DNA of 56,074 nucleotides, from NCBI GenBank assembly GCA_905250885.1, contig CAJNOQ010000295.1, forward strand, positions 1-56,074, given 5' to 3'. The DNA comes from Didymodactylos carnosus (taxonomy: Eukaryota; Rotifera; Eurotatoria; Philodinida; Philodinidae). The notes beneath the pieces were generated by a model. The model saw nothing but the letters and a program-made list of their open reading frames with translations. It was not told the DNA's origin and made no database searches. Below, in pieces: positions 23,076 through 34,739 of this stretch. A program made the translations under genes and the position numbers. The first letter of the stretch is position 1, and every line of letters starts with the position of its first letter.

Positions 23076-26000
23076 TTATTTCTTACTTTTTTTCGAATCC
23101 TATAATAAATAAAATAAAAATAGAATAAACATAATATTTTTACCCTCATATTACCATCTGTGCGATGTTCGCCTGATCCTTCGTGCGAATCACAAGTGGA
23201 AATATGAGAGTTACTCTATTATACAAACGATTGATATTATACCTTGGATGCAGTTGGACGATGTTGTAATCGATCTATTTCGTCATTCTGCATTGTCAAA
23301 CGTTCATTCAGTGAAGCTAAATGATCTGACATTGTTGCTATTTGTTCTTCATAACTTTTTGTGGTTGTAGCTAATTCATCCTATGAAAGAGACAACTAGA
23401 TCAATGTATATTTCAATTAACTCTATTAAACTAATCTACCCTCATTTTTGCCATATCTTGACCTATTAGTTCAATTTCATTTTCTAATTTTTTCTCTTGT
23501 TCTTTGGAAAGTTTCAAACGTTGATGAGCATTTTGCAACTATAAAAATAAACAAACGAATAGTGTGTAACTTTGTCCTAGACGCATATCACATACTTCAT
23601 TATAAAACGATATAGCTTTGCTATTCACTAATTGTAATTTTGTTTCTAAATCAAGAATTTTTTGGGAATAATAATTTTTAATCATTGTTTCACGTTCACT
23701 GGGTGGTTCAGAGCTTGTTCGGCCTCGATCAGTCAAGGATGATAAAGTCTAATTATAAAATATAAAATTTCGATCATGTCAAACGACTGAATGATAGGAA
23801 TCACTCACAGTTGATTGCTCTATAGAAGGCATGTGTTGTGGAAATGCAACATCATTTTCATTAACATCACTGTTATTTATCAACATCTCATGATTTTTCT
23901 GACGTAGTTCATCGATTTGCTTCGTGTAATCATCACGCATCTTGAATTTGAAAAAGAAAGTAACATAAAATATATAAATAAGAAGAAAATGATGTCCTGG
24001 ATGTATAAAACCTACTTTTTCATATTTAATTTTCAACAGTTGATATTCTAAACGCCAATGTTCTTTTTCTTGCTCAAGCGTGCCAATTATTTCAGCATTA
24101 TATAATATCTAAAGAGGCAAAAAATTGAATATAAACACGATAACATTTGAATTGTTTATGTTTGTCTTGACTTATATTTTCAAACTTACGGTTTTACTGT
24201 GTATAGCATTTTGTTGATTATCGTCTGATATGTTAGAATTATTATCTAATCGCTTTTGCTTTTTTTGCTCAAATAAATATTTATGATTTGTTTTTATTAA
24301 TTGTCCAATCTATTAATGAGAAAAAAGTTTCAATTTTAATTGAAAATCATGAAGTATGCAAATATCTTTGAATACTTGTTGATCAAGATTAGAAATTTTT
24401 CTTAATGCTGATAAAATACATTCATCAGTTGTTGTTAAATGAACAGGTGAAACAGTCAATTCATATTCAAGACAAAGTTTATCATTGTAAGATTTATCAA
24501 GATCTAGTGAGAAAAATAAAAATAAAAACAAGGATATAGAATAAAATATAATTATCGTTAATTTACCACAATGAATTATAGTTCCAGCTTGTAGTGAAGA
24601 TAATAAGTCATTGATTGTTTGTTTCAATGTTTCCGGAGTGAATGATGACTTGGACGAGTCTTGAATAAAAGAATGTGTACATTATAGGGTGACAATGTAT
24701 ACTCTATGGTATATATTTCTTACCAAATTGAATGATAAGAGCTGATATTTCTCGAATTTTTGAGAGATTTTTTGACCATTTTTGGAGAAGGTCAGTGATT
24801 GTTTTATTCAGGTTACTAATTGTTAACTGAATATGTTTTTGTTTATCAATAGTGTCGATTTCTGACTCATTATTGTCTTTTACAGACATATCCGGTTCAT
24901 CGCATACACTGTAATAAAAATTGTAATAATTTTATTTATTAAACGAATCGTTGAATATTTACCTTCGAACAGCCAATGTGAGAATTTTCTCACATGATGA
25001 TAGAAACATGCTATACAATTCAGCAAAATTCATTGAATCAGTATTATTATTAGCAGCAGTATTTGTTGATGGCTAAATTAATAAAAGACTGAAAATTAGA
25101 TTCTATGAAAGATTACAAACAATTTTCTATTACCCTGTCAAACAGTTTTGTTTTAAGCATATGCAAAAAATTTTCGGAATGTAATTGGTATGCTTTCACT
25201 GTCTGGGTCATCTAAAAACGTGATAAGTAATGAACGAATGAAAAACTATCTCGTATAAACTTTTAATGACTGTTCTATGTTCACTTCTTTTATTCGTCAG
25301 CATATGCACTAGTAATCTACAGCTCTGTGCAAAATAATATAAATAATTTATGTTTTTTAACATTTTTTGCTCGATTGTAATAACCAGAACAAATTCGAGA
25401 AGTGATTTTAATAGTTGGAATAGTTTTGATTCAGAAAGGATGTGTATGCAAATCTCATTAAGATGTGTCGATGTGGGATATCTAGGAAACTATGTCCGTA
25501 GATTCAATCAGAAACTTTTTACACACAACTCAGTCGTAGAGAACAAATATTTCTGAACAAAATGAGACATCTTCGAATTCTGCACGACATTCTTATGTTA
25601 AACTATATTCATTTTACGGAAGGTCTCAACGACATTTTTTGTTGTTGTTGATTTTGTTGGCTTTGACCATTAATAAAATGTAAGCAGTTTAATATAAGAT
25701 TGTTATGATGGTCTCTTTTGTCCAAAAATATTTGTTCTATACGACTGAGTTGTGTGCAAAAAGTTTTTGATTGAATCTATGGACAAGATTCTGCTAATAT
25801 TTTTCAGAATTATATGAAATATTTTAGACTACAAACTTTTTCACTAGTATCGTTTGATGAATTAAAACTTTTGTGGTTCTTTAAACGTTCTTCAATATAG
25901 ATTGTAAACTCCGTAAACGCATCTATCCAAGATTTTAAATATTTATGTAGATATATTTCGGGCAATTGCTCAGTTGTTCCAACATCAAAAGATGATAGCC

Positions 26001-27230
26001 GTATTGTCGATTTATCATCAGACGTAACTATAAAATTACACAATGAATATAGAAAAGTTAGATAAGAGAATATTATTGAGCATCTTACGTCCATTCGGTT
26101 CAGCTGAGTGTGGCTGTGTAGATCTAAAAGACAAGGCTTAATTGAAGATTAAAAATATACCTAAAAAAGTTCTAGATCCTACACTGTTATACATGTTTCT
26201 GCTACTAGTAATTGCTGCTTTAATTTTTCATTTAATGTCTCATTCTCTTGTTTGATCTGCTTTAATATTTGATTATTTTCATCTAATGTTCGTCGATGTA
26301 TAGTTTGCATTTCTTCCATTTCACTCTGTAATTGCTCAACTGTTGAACGATAGGATCGTTTCTCATTGTCAGCATCTTGAATTTGTTTATCCAGATCAAA
26401 TACCTAAGACAATAATTAAAATAAATAACTGAACACAAGAAAAAAGATTCGTCATTGTAATAACAAATGTTCTGACATAAAAAAAATTCTATCGTATAGT
26501 ATGGCTCTATTGAGCCATGGAACTAATGAAAAGTAACGTTATCATATATAAATCTATTTAGAAAGTGAGACAATCTTATCGCCAAAATAGAATTCCAGTT
26601 AGTGGTATTTGTTCAAATTAGGAAAATTTTGACTTTCTGTACTACCTACTTTTCGATGTAATATTTCATAATCTTTTATTTTATTTTCTAATTCTTGCAT
26701 TAAAACATCATCATTTGAATGTCTATTGTCATTGAAGGATAAATCTCGTTTCTAGAAAAACAATTTTAGCTAATTTAATTGAATATATCAAATTATTTTA
26801 TTCATTTTATTTACTTGTTGTTTGTTTTTTTTAAGTTTTGATTGTAATTCAATATCGTTTAATTCTTGTTGTAATATTTCTAATCTTGATCTCAATTGAT
26901 TATTCAAAAACGATATTGTTTCGATTTCTTGCGTATTACGTCGAAGATTTTGATCTTTTTGATTCAGATGTTCCTGAAACAAGCACACATCGATATATGA
27001 ATTAAACAAGCAGAAGAGAGAAAGAAAGATGCTTCATTACTTGTAATTCTTGATTTTTACTTTGTTCATCAACAATTGCTTTTTTCAGCACAGTAACTTG
27101 CCCACGTACCTAAATCAAAAGAGTGTAAGAGTAGATAGATTCTGAAACAGTATGTTTTCCATCTGTATACCTTGGCAAATTCATTTGCCAATATCTGATA
27201 TTTTCCAGCTAAATCCAAATTGTTAGACAT
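23076..27230 (-). CDS. PPP1R21: PPP1R21 (KLRAQ coiled-coil early-endosome protein)
   Basis: 729 residues (human 780). Exons, 5' to 3': 27230-27171, 27109-27041, 26973-26815, 26751-26650, 26403-26183, 26123-26089, 26027-25837, 25211-25134, 25072-24963, 24908-24724, 24659-24567, 24503-24376, 24309-24190, 24108-24016, 23940-23809, 23748-23596, 23538-23440, 23380-23243, 23099-23076; all phases agree. Residues 1-96 match the KLRAQ domain (GKYQILANEFAKVRGQ; VLKKAIVDEQ; KDQNLRR). Later matches are TTTDECILSALRKI, LEQEKEHWRLEYQL, SERETMIKNYY and the C-terminal TTTKSYEEQIATMSDHLASL. The human protein is a protein phosphatase 1 regulatory subunit and part of the FERRY complex, which tethers mRNAs to early endosomes. 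The lysine-rich last exon (DSKKSKK) matches the human basic tail. If intron 18 is retained, translation stops after one more residue. The segment between exons 7 and 8 is shorter than in human. Confidence 0.94.
25490..25792. repeat. Foldback element inside a PPP1R21 intron
   Basis: Left-arm sequence ttcaatcagaaactttttac...cacaactcagtcgta (about 25500-25550) is repeated in inverse at about 25718-25785 as tacgactgagttgtgtgc...aaaaagtttttgattgaat. Arms of about 70 bp enclose a roughly 150 bp loop without coding capacity. The element lies in intron 25212-25836 (625 bp), by far the gene's longest, and probably accounts for much of that length. Confidence 0.75.
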
Positions 27231-27975
27231 TTGTTTATTTAGACAAAACCAATAAGAACATTGCTATTAAGCTTCGTCTTAGAATATTAAAAGAATGAAA
27301 AAAAATTCTAAAGTAGAAAATGTGATTGTTTGAAAAATATACACTTTACATAAAGTTTTTTTCTCGCAAAATTTCTGTTAATCGATTATGATGCTCACTA
27401 GATCTTATTTATCATCGATGAATTAGAAGCGCTATTTTCATTTGGTAAAATAAAAACTTACTTTGGATATCGAGCTACCACATTCTAATAAAACACAGAA
27501 GCAGTACGATATATACATTCATTACCGACTCAATTGAGAAAATTTGTATCTTATATCAAATTGTTATTGCTCATCTTTTAAAACAATGGATGAAAATGGC
27601 TTATATTTCTAATATTGTATTATTTTAATAAGAAAATTTTGTTTTTTCTTGGAAAAAAATCTGTTTCTTTTAACTAGCTCATAAGCATTTATTTTTTCTA
27701 TTTTAAAATATTTTCACAAACACTAGATAAGAAAAAGAAATAAAAACATAGATGAATAGAGATAGTTTTCTTTTTTATTTCGAATACTCGCTATTCTAAG
27801 AACAACACAAAATATATTGCTCTTTTGTAGAAGTTTTAAATAAACACAAAACCAATAAAAATAAAAAACTTAGCTCAGATTTTTTTAGTCTCGGTAGTCG
27901 AGAAGAATTACATGACAATTACCACTAGAAATAACACATAAAATTGCTCGTTATTCTCAAACACAAATTTAAAGC
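27231..27975 (-). other. PPP1R21-EMC2 intergenic region
   Basis: 745 bp between two minus-strand genes. It should hold the EMC2 3' untranslated region and the PPP1R21 promoter. The DNA is AT-rich, with no frame or ordered repeat seen. Confidence 0.4.
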
Positions 27976-29029
27976 TCATCCAGTCATTAAATTTTGTAGT
28001 GAAATATCAACAATTGATGTCAACTCTTGATTCGATTGTTCTTTGTATTTCTCAATTAATTTATCTTTAGCCCAACTGATATATTCTAAATTTTCATCTC
28101 GATTTAGTGCCGATGTTGTCGACGTTGTATTTAGATTTCTATTCATTAGATTCATTGATGTTAACAATATTCCATATAATGTTCGAATATTAGAAGAATT
28201 TATTTTATAGGCACTAAAATAATAACTACGCGCGACTTCATAGAGACCTTGACTATAACGGATTGATGCATAACGTTCATGATTTAAATGATTGTGAGGA
28301 TTTATTAATAATAATTCTTCAGCACAAAATGCAGCTTTCGCATAATCATGTTCAATTAGATATAATTCACACAATTCACTCCAAGCTTCGACATCTGTCT
28401 AAAAATAATCGAAAACAGACAAACACGTTAAAGCTACGAATAAAATTGACAAGAAATAAAATGTTAAATCTCTGTGACTAATATTTGTTTAGTAGAAACT
28501 ACAAACTTCGTATTATATCTGTCCTTCATTTTTATCGTGATGCTATTTAATTTACTAATGATCCTCATTAGATATTAAACTGTAGAGAAACAATGCATAC
28601 CTGATATAGTTGTAAATAACCGTTTAATTCATTTATAGCATCTTTAATTTTATTTTGTGCTTTTAATATTGATATTTGCCGTTTTCTAACAGTTGAATCA
28701 GTTTCATTATCCTGTGATAATGATTGATAGATTTTATCGGCTCTATCATAATCGTCACGTGCCTCATATGACATTGCATACAATGTTGATATTCGTCTAC
28801 TTGTTTGCTTAAATTGTTTAGCTAATATTTCCGTACATTTATCTGCTACGTCCAATTGATTACATTGTAACGCTGATTTCAAAACTTGTTCTAATATTAA
28901 CCATTTCTCATCACCCAATGATGATAAATTTCGTTGTGACAAATGCTTTTGCCAAATTTCTAGTACTTCATCGTGACAACGATAATTTTCATCACGATAT
29001 TTACGCAGTTTTTCAACAGCAGCTTGCAT
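27976..29029 (-). CDS. EMC2: ER membrane protein complex subunit 2 (EMC2/TTC35)
   Basis: 283 residues (human 297) in two exons, 29029-28601 and 28398-27976, joined in frame across a 202 bp intron. EMC2 is the cytosolic TPR subunit of the ER membrane complex, which inserts tail-anchored and multipass proteins. The diagnostic stretch [20 protein letters not shown] matches human [20 protein letters not shown]. Earlier matches include WLILEQVLKSAL, SYEARDDYDRADKIYQ and RKRQISILKAQ. The second exon starts TDVEAWSELCELYLIEHDYA, matching human DQEAWHELAELYINEHDYA. The C-terminus ends soon after the SWAKDKLIEKY motif. The start is the first in-frame ATG; a tttcag acceptor-like site lies about 14 bases upstream of it. 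Confidence 0.95.
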
Positions 29030-29851
29030 ATTTAGACTAGTCTGAAAACTTTATGTCGACAGAATACTAAAATGGAGTAAAGAGAAAAAACAAAGACAAA
29101 TTTATACGTAATACGAAGAAAGAATAATCTTTCAGTTACGAAGTAATATCTAAAACATTTTTATTCTCGAGGAACGCGACAAACTCGAATCAGCCTTTCT
29201 AATGAGATTTTTTCACAGTAAAATTTTCCATTTTTCAAATACAAATCGGGACAAATTCAAAACAGTACTAAGTTTTTTCAACAATGATTAATCCAATTCG
29301 ACTGTTAATCCACAATGACACAGGTTTTATATTAGGAAAGTTTTATCTGGCCTTTGTTTCACTTGTTTTTTGAGTTAGAAAACAAGAAAACATAATGTGG
29401 AAATTACGAAAAGCATTTTAGATTTTTTCTCAGAGTAAAAACTTTGCTCTTGCATGATCCATTAATAATTCAAAACGTTGACTCCAATAATAGCTCTAAA
29501 AAAGCTTAAGAACTCTGCTTTTATGAGCGCAAAGTTTTAGACTCGATCAAGTAAACTTAGAACTCAAGTTTTGTCTAAGTAAATTTAAAATTTGTCTACA
29601 ATATATATGCTGTATTATCAAGTCACGTTCGTTTTCTCATAGCCATTAATTTCTCCCGTCAAAGTTATTCATCGCCAACCAAAAATACAGACCAAATAAA
29701 TAAGAGAATAACTATTGGATATTCGAATCGATGTCGCTGTGAAGCGATACAACATAAAGGTCTTGAATTTTTTCCTCATGATTTGTTTCCCAAAGCTTCT
29801 TTTTCATTGATAGTTTACTGAATAATGTTTGAAAACAATTAGTAGTACGTG
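29030..29851. other. Intergenic upstream of EMC2
   Basis: AT-rich, stop-rich sequence without gene evidence. It likely includes the EMC2 promoter at its left end. Confidence 0.35.
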
Positions 29852-30159
29852 GACAAACGGCATGGACTGCGTCAAAAAGTGATTTTTGGGCACTGGAATT
29901 GATTGGATGAAAAGTTCACAGAAATTCACTTTCGAGCTTTTAGTCATAAATCTAAAAGGTCACCTGGATTCTTCCAGTCAATTCTAAGAAAAAAGCAAAA
30001 CAGCGCCCTCTATATGAGTTTTCTCAGAATTGACTGGAAGAATCCAGGTGACCTTTTGGATTTATGACTAAAAGCTCGAAAGTGAATTTCTGTGAACTTT
30101 TCATCCAATCAATTCCAGTGCCCAAAAATCACTTTTTGACGCAGTCCATGCTGTTTGTC
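29852..30159. repeat. 308 bp near-perfect palindromic MITE
   Basis: The left arm begins gacaaacggcatggactgcg at 29852. The right arm ends cgcagtccatgctgtttgtc at 30159. Arms of roughly 125-130 bp are almost identical in inverse, around a loop of about 50 bp near 29980-30030 (agcaaaacagcgccctctat). Near identity of the arms suggests a young insertion or ongoing gene conversion. There is no coding capacity. No clear flanking duplication was found. Confidence 0.88.
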
Positions 30160-30507
30160 TCTGAAAAATTTTGATCTTATGTATTAAATATTCTTAAGTT
30201 TTTCGCCATCTTTCATATTTTAAAATCGACGGTCAGCCTCCTCGAAGTTTTCTACTGATTAGATGTATGCATTTTGTTTTCGATCTGGAATATATGCAGT
30301 TTAAAGCGAATTTCTCTTTTGCTTCTTATCTTTAACTCTCCACTCTGTGACTAGGGATGAACGTCGATGTGTAGACACTCTTCTATTGGTTACAGCAGCC
30401 ATATTGAGCCTTTTACACATTTTTCTCTTGACAGCTAGTTTTTAACCAATGCTGAAGTTACCTGCACTTCTAACTACATTCTGTCTATCTATATCTATCT
30501 ACATGTA
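30160..30507. other. Intergenic, no gene seen
   Basis: No supportable frame. A short tatc-rich run (ctatctatatctatctac) lies near 30484-30502. Confidence 0.3.
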
Positions 30508-30607
30508 CACTGTTCCGAAATGTTACGATAAACCGTAAGGTAACATTGTTACACTTTTAACATGACATTGTTACACATCTACCATAACATCACATTTCGG
30601 GACAGTG
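30508..30607. mobile_element. 100 bp MITE with TA target duplication
   Basis: The inverted termini are cactgttccgaaatgt at the left and acatttcgggacagtg at the right. TA borders both ends (30506-30507 and 30608-30609). The interior repeats taacattgttacac-type words. It has no coding capacity. The cactgt ends resemble those of the 10697-10931 element, so the two may be related. Confidence 0.75.
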
Positions 30608-30609
30608 TA

Positions 30610-31283
30610 GTTTCACGTCACTCTCGTCTGTCTCCGTTTATATTATTGAACAGAAATTGTACCAGTTGAAACTACTTAAAGCAACTCAGTAAAAATATTT
30701 CTTTCTTGGCAGAAAGTTAATCTTTAAATACTCCAACAAGAAACATAGAAAGAATCAAATTTCAGTTCATACAGATTAAATGATTACAATGTTGAAAACA
30801 AAAGCCCTAGAGCGTCCTCTATTCACCTAGGCTGATTTGGAGCGCTCAGACTAAGTGTCCGATAATTTGTTTTCTGATTAATTACGATTGTCAACATCTT
30901 TCAAGCTAAAACTACGTTAACAGTTGTGATTGAGAAGACAAATTATCGGACGTTTAGCTTGATTGTTTGGGGGCTATGTATCGTGTAGTTCTTGCCTGTA
31001 TGTTACTATATACATAAGTCTGATTTTCATACTGTTGATACTGCGGATCGTTGCAGTGCCAGCATTGAATTTTTATATTCTATAGCTCTTTCCGGGCAAC
31101 TTTTGAATGAATGACTGAATGATTTATTCACGAAAAGTGAGGGTCTTCAAAGATCCTCGACCTATAAAACAATGACTCGAGCCAGGCAACAACAAAAAGA
31201 ATGTGTAAATAGAAAAATATTTATAGATATTTTGTATCCGAAGAAAGCAAAGAAATTTGGTAGAGAAGGAAGACTCACATAGG
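30610..31283. other. Intergenic, no gene seen
   Basis: Contains a short inverted pair, attatcgga/tccgataat (30859-30950), about 80 bp apart with cttagcttgat-like flanks. It may be another worn MITE. No frame is supportable. Confidence 0.3.
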
Positions 31284-31291
31284 TTTGCACT

Positions 31292-31806
31292 ACATATAGG
31301 TGAGACTGTGACCGGGATTCAGTGGCGGATCTAGCACTACGGCGGTCCGGCGACCGCCGCCTCCTCGCAAATGGAATGCTAATGCAAGTACACTACCAGA
31401 CTTCTTTAGAAAAAATATTCATACTACCTCGGACGACTTCGTTTAGAAATCGCCACCCCGTCGGTAGAGTCTTGGATCCCCCACTGCCGGGATTAAAAAA
31501 GTTTTTTATCGGGTCCAGAACTACAAACTTTTTTTCTGGGACCGAACCGGGTCCAACACTAGAACTAAGATGTGTTTCGACAGTTGCATAAAATCAACTG
31601 AAACTTGACCTGTTCTCTATACTAAAATAGAAACGTTGTGGAAAGCCGTCAAGAACTCTTACAGTTCTTTCCTAGGCATTGAACAAACTTTATTAATAAA
31701 GTGTTTTCTTCGGCACCATAAAAAATTTCCGGGACTAGGACCGGGACGAAATCAAAACAACTTTACGATACCGGGACTGAAAAACCTTGGTCCTGCCCAT
31801 TTCTAG
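31292..31806. mobile_element. hAT-like non-autonomous element (outer)
   Basis: The 8-bp sequence tttgcact flanks both sides (31284-31291 and 31807-31814), as expected for hAT insertion. The right end reads, in inverse, tagaaatgggcaggacc, a typical hAT-style terminus. The left end, tataggtgagactgtgacc, is a diverged inverse partner. The interior has repeated gggaccggg-type words (ccgggatt, cgggtcc, accgggacg) that are GC-richer than the surroundings. There is no transposase. A second element sits inside it at 31320-31486. Confidence 0.6.
31320..31486. mobile_element. hAT-type MITE with perfect 8-bp target duplication (inner)
   Basis: The ends are cagtggcggatctagc at the left and the inverse partner ggatcccccactg at the right. 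The 8-bp sequence ccgggatt occurs directly on each side (31312-31319 and 31487-31494), a perfect target-site duplication of hAT length. The element is 167 bp long with a GC-rich left end (ggcggtccggcgaccgccgc). It encodes no protein; the frame 31322-31591 that crosses it is fortuitous. It inserted into the larger 31292-31806 element. Confidence 0.85.
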
Positions 31807-31814
31807 TTTGCACT

Positions 31815-32727
31815 CATCCGCTCATTAAGTGCACATGTAAATGTAATTAAGTATTGTTGCAATGTTTTCGTCCATGATACATTTGTATATGTCTTAGAGG
31901 TAACCACTCCCTTTTCTTTCACTTTGTTGACAAACGCAGGATAAAGGTGTAATTGAGTCAGATTTTCATCAAAAATAGAGTATTGAAAAAGAACATCAAT
32001 GTATTTTGGCCCCTAATTTGTGGCATGTTCTTGTATGGATTTTCTGGAAAGCTGAGATTTTCTTAAGCACATTACGTTCCCCTGAAAACTTCATTCGATC
32101 GGCTTCACAACTTTATCATATGTACTTGGAACAATATCTCAGAGTAGTATTTTTTCGTTTCTAATTTTTTTTTGTAGGATATAGGGTTTTCAGAATCAAA
32201 AACCTAAATTTTATGTACGTCTTTTATCGTTTTTTCATATCACGAGAAAGGCAAACTCAAGAGCGAAGAAAGAACATAAATCACCAAATATAAGCTTCGC
32301 ATATTCTTTTTTTCGTAAGATAAAACAGACCAACTTATTAACTACACTTTTTTATAGCGAATATTTGTCATCTTTTTGGATGAGTTGAATGTTCAAAATC
32401 TTTTAACGCTCATTGCGTACTTTTTGTCGTTTGAGAAATTGGGAAACAGAAGAAAGTCTGTTTAGAAAATATTTTCTCGCTCTCTAGCCTCTACAGTGCA
32501 CAACTCGTAACGAGTAACGGGAACGAGTTACTCGTTCCCGTTAATCAAACGCATTCAGATGCGTTTTTTTACACAAAAGTGCTTTTCCGATATTTTAATG
32601 TAATCTAACGTTTCTCTTTTTTTAGACGCGTTTAGTGTTCCCAAAAGTAGAGTCTCCTCAAAAGATTTTTTTAAAGGCGACTATAAGTTTCAGGGTGATT
32701 TTTGACTACAGAACGGGATATATGTCA
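31815..32727. other. Intergenic with one short palindrome
   Basis: No gene seen. A palindrome, aacgggaacgagttactcgt followed by tcccgtt (32515-32541), is preceded by a partial copy of the same words (cgtaacgagtaac). It may be a remnant of an inverted-repeat element. Confidence 0.4.
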
Positions 32728-33098
32728 TTTACGCTGAAAAAAACCTATTTTTTTACTTTCGAAACTTTTTTCTCTTCCATTCAGTAGTTGATAAACTTTT
32801 GAAATAGTAAGTTGTAGAGTAAAGATTTCTCTACAAAATGAGATATCTCCCAGCTCTTCACCATGTTTTCTGATAGAGTAATGATCATTTTGGATGTTAT
32901 AACACAAATGTGACCTTTTTAAAGGCTTCTAGCAAAATGATCATAACTCTATCAGAAAACATGGTGAAGAGCTGAGAGACATCTCATTTTGTAGAGAAAT
33001 CTTTACTCTACAAGACTGACTGTTTCAAAAACTTATCAACTACCGAATGGAAGAGAAAAAAGTTTCGAAAGTAAAAAATAGATTTTTTTCAGCGTAAA
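32728..33098. repeat. 371 bp foldback MITE
   Basis: The left arm (from 32728: tttacgctgaaaaaaac, ttcgaaacttttttctcttc, cattcagtagttgataa) is matched in inverse by the right arm, ending 33098 (ttatcaactaccgaatgg, gaagagaaaaaagtttcgaa, ttttttcagcgtaaa). The inner parts also pair (tgagatatctcccagctctt against aagagctgagagacatctca). The arms are about 165 bp each with a short central loop. There is no coding capacity. Confidence 0.85.
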
Positions 33099-34388
33099 GT
33101 AATAAACTTTAAAAGATTCGTATCTCCTCAACGGAAGGCCTTGGAAAGCGGTGGTCTTATTTTGTAGAGGACACTTTACTCTATAATGCACAATATTTAA
33201 CTGAAAAATAAAAAATATTTCTAAAAACATATCGAACCAGTGATTTTTTCCCATTTAGCAATAACCCACATTCACAAAGTGAAGAGAGACCTGTCTCTGA
33301 GGCGCAGTGCACAGGTCGAACCCACGACGCAATTCTTTGGGTTTTTTGACATTGACTTAAGTCATACTACAAAAACGTTACTAGTGAACAACTTTTAATC
33401 TCGATGTATGTTTTCTAACTAAATCGCAAAGTATATTATTCTATATTTCACGAGAACCAGATTTTTCTAAACTGTAGCAATACATATTTTTTTGCTTAGA
33501 ACAACCAAGTAGATTTTCGAAATCTAGAAAAAAAGTTTCAGGAGAAAACTGTTTTTTTGTGAATTTGTATGTGATATTAAAGAATCATTATCTGGAAGTC
33601 GAACACAGTCAGATGGGTTCCGAATAATGCTATTTTATCTTGCTTTTTAAAAGGACTTTCCTACCCTTTTGAAAGTTATTTTTTTATTGACAAAGATAAT
33701 TTTCGACAAATGTTTTCTGTCACATTATTAGTAGTACAAGTAGAGGTACCAGCCAATCATTTGGTCGGTGGTGTCTGGCTAAAACATTTTTCCGATCGAC
33801 GGCGGCAGCTGGAAGCATCTGAAAACTTTTTCGCCTCTGGTGGTAGCTGAACATTTTCTTTTCTTTTTTTACTTATGTGCAATTTTTCTACAAAAAGCTA
33901 CTATAAAACTTCTGAAGATTTTTTTCATCAGCGACTAACGGACCCACACTTTTAGACCACGTTCCGCGACAGCGGTTTAAAATCAGATTGCCGACGGCGC
34001 CGGAGGCTTATTGGCTGACACGTCAAGATACAAGAATACCGTTTACTTCCAACTCGAGGGCATGGAAAATACATTTTTTATATGTAAGTGAAAGCCAGTA
34101 ACGGTTGCTATCTGAAAAACGATTATTTTTTTATTTATCACAATTCATTATATTCACTCGACTAAAAAATTTCAGGTTTTCCTATATAATCTTGTCGGTT
34201 CAAACGGAGATAATCTCAGTCGATAACGCCTAAGACATACTTTTTCTAAGTATTTATGATAATTTCTTTTTATAAAGAACCTACTACGTACCTCCCGTTC
34301 CGGTAGAACGCTTTTTAATGATTGAGAACATATATTTATGAAACGCCGAGAAATTTGAAATGTATAACACTCTTTTTTATTCTCCATT
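33099..34388. other. Intergenic with decayed repeat
   Basis: No gene seen. A possible worn element with short inverted ends (cagccaat near 33750, attggctg near 34010) holds GC-richer words (cggcggcagctgg, gacggcgccgg). The nearest 200 bp to 34389 may be the promoter of the small-protein candidate. Confidence 0.35.
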
Positions 34389-34739
34389 ATGCATCGCAAT
34401 TTTTTATTTTTATTGATCAAAATAATTTTATTCTTCAATTCTATTCATTATTTAACGTCAAAAAGTATATCCTATCAAGAGGATACAGTTATTCAAGTAA
34501 CCGAAGGGACAGATGAAGATCTGTTAGTTCAAACCCAAATAATTCAAACTCACCGACATAGAAATATGACATCAACAACTAGCAAACCACAAAATTTTAT
34601 TGATTATGAGTATTACGATTATTATGATTATTTTATCAATTCATCAGATACTTTTTATAAACAACAATTTCGATGTCTCCATGTTGTTATACCTATTGTA
34701 ATAATGTTTTTGGTGCAACGATCATTATCATTAAATTAA
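34389..34739 (+). CDS. Candidate small secreted or GPI-anchored protein
   Basis: A single frame of 116 residues that I do not recognise. It begins with a signal-peptide-like stretch (residues 1-24, MHRN then FLFLLIKIILFF), followed by a polar, acidic section with two possible N-glycosylation sites (NMT near 59 and NSS near 84) and a Tyr/Asp-rich run (DYEYYDYYDYF). One cysteine then precedes a C-terminal hydrophobic segment (LHVVIPIVIMFLVQ). This order fits a secreted protein with a GPI-attachment signal or a single-pass membrane protein. An AATAAA lies 6-11 bases after the stop (34745-34750). The polar section looks more gene-like than the surrounding random frames, but there are no introns or homologues to confirm it. 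It may also be a chance frame. Confidence 0.4.
   Translation: MHRNFLFLLIKIILFFNSIHYLTSKSISYQEDTVIQVTEGTDEDLLVQTQIIQTHRHRNMTSTTSKPQNFIDYEYYDYYDYFINSSDTFYKQQFRCLHVVIPIVIMFLVQRSLSLN

Noticed and set aside
23236..23243. Stop just after PPP1R21 exon 18 (read-through GTA TAA) as the gene's end
   Set aside because: A spliced last exon (23099-23076) in frame encodes a lysine-rich tail like that of human PPP1R21, so it is preferred; RNA would decide.
33300..33345. tRNA T-arm-like or SINE B-box-like sequence (gggttcgacc on the minus strand)
   Set aside because: No matching stems for a cloverleaf and no clear A box at the usual distance.
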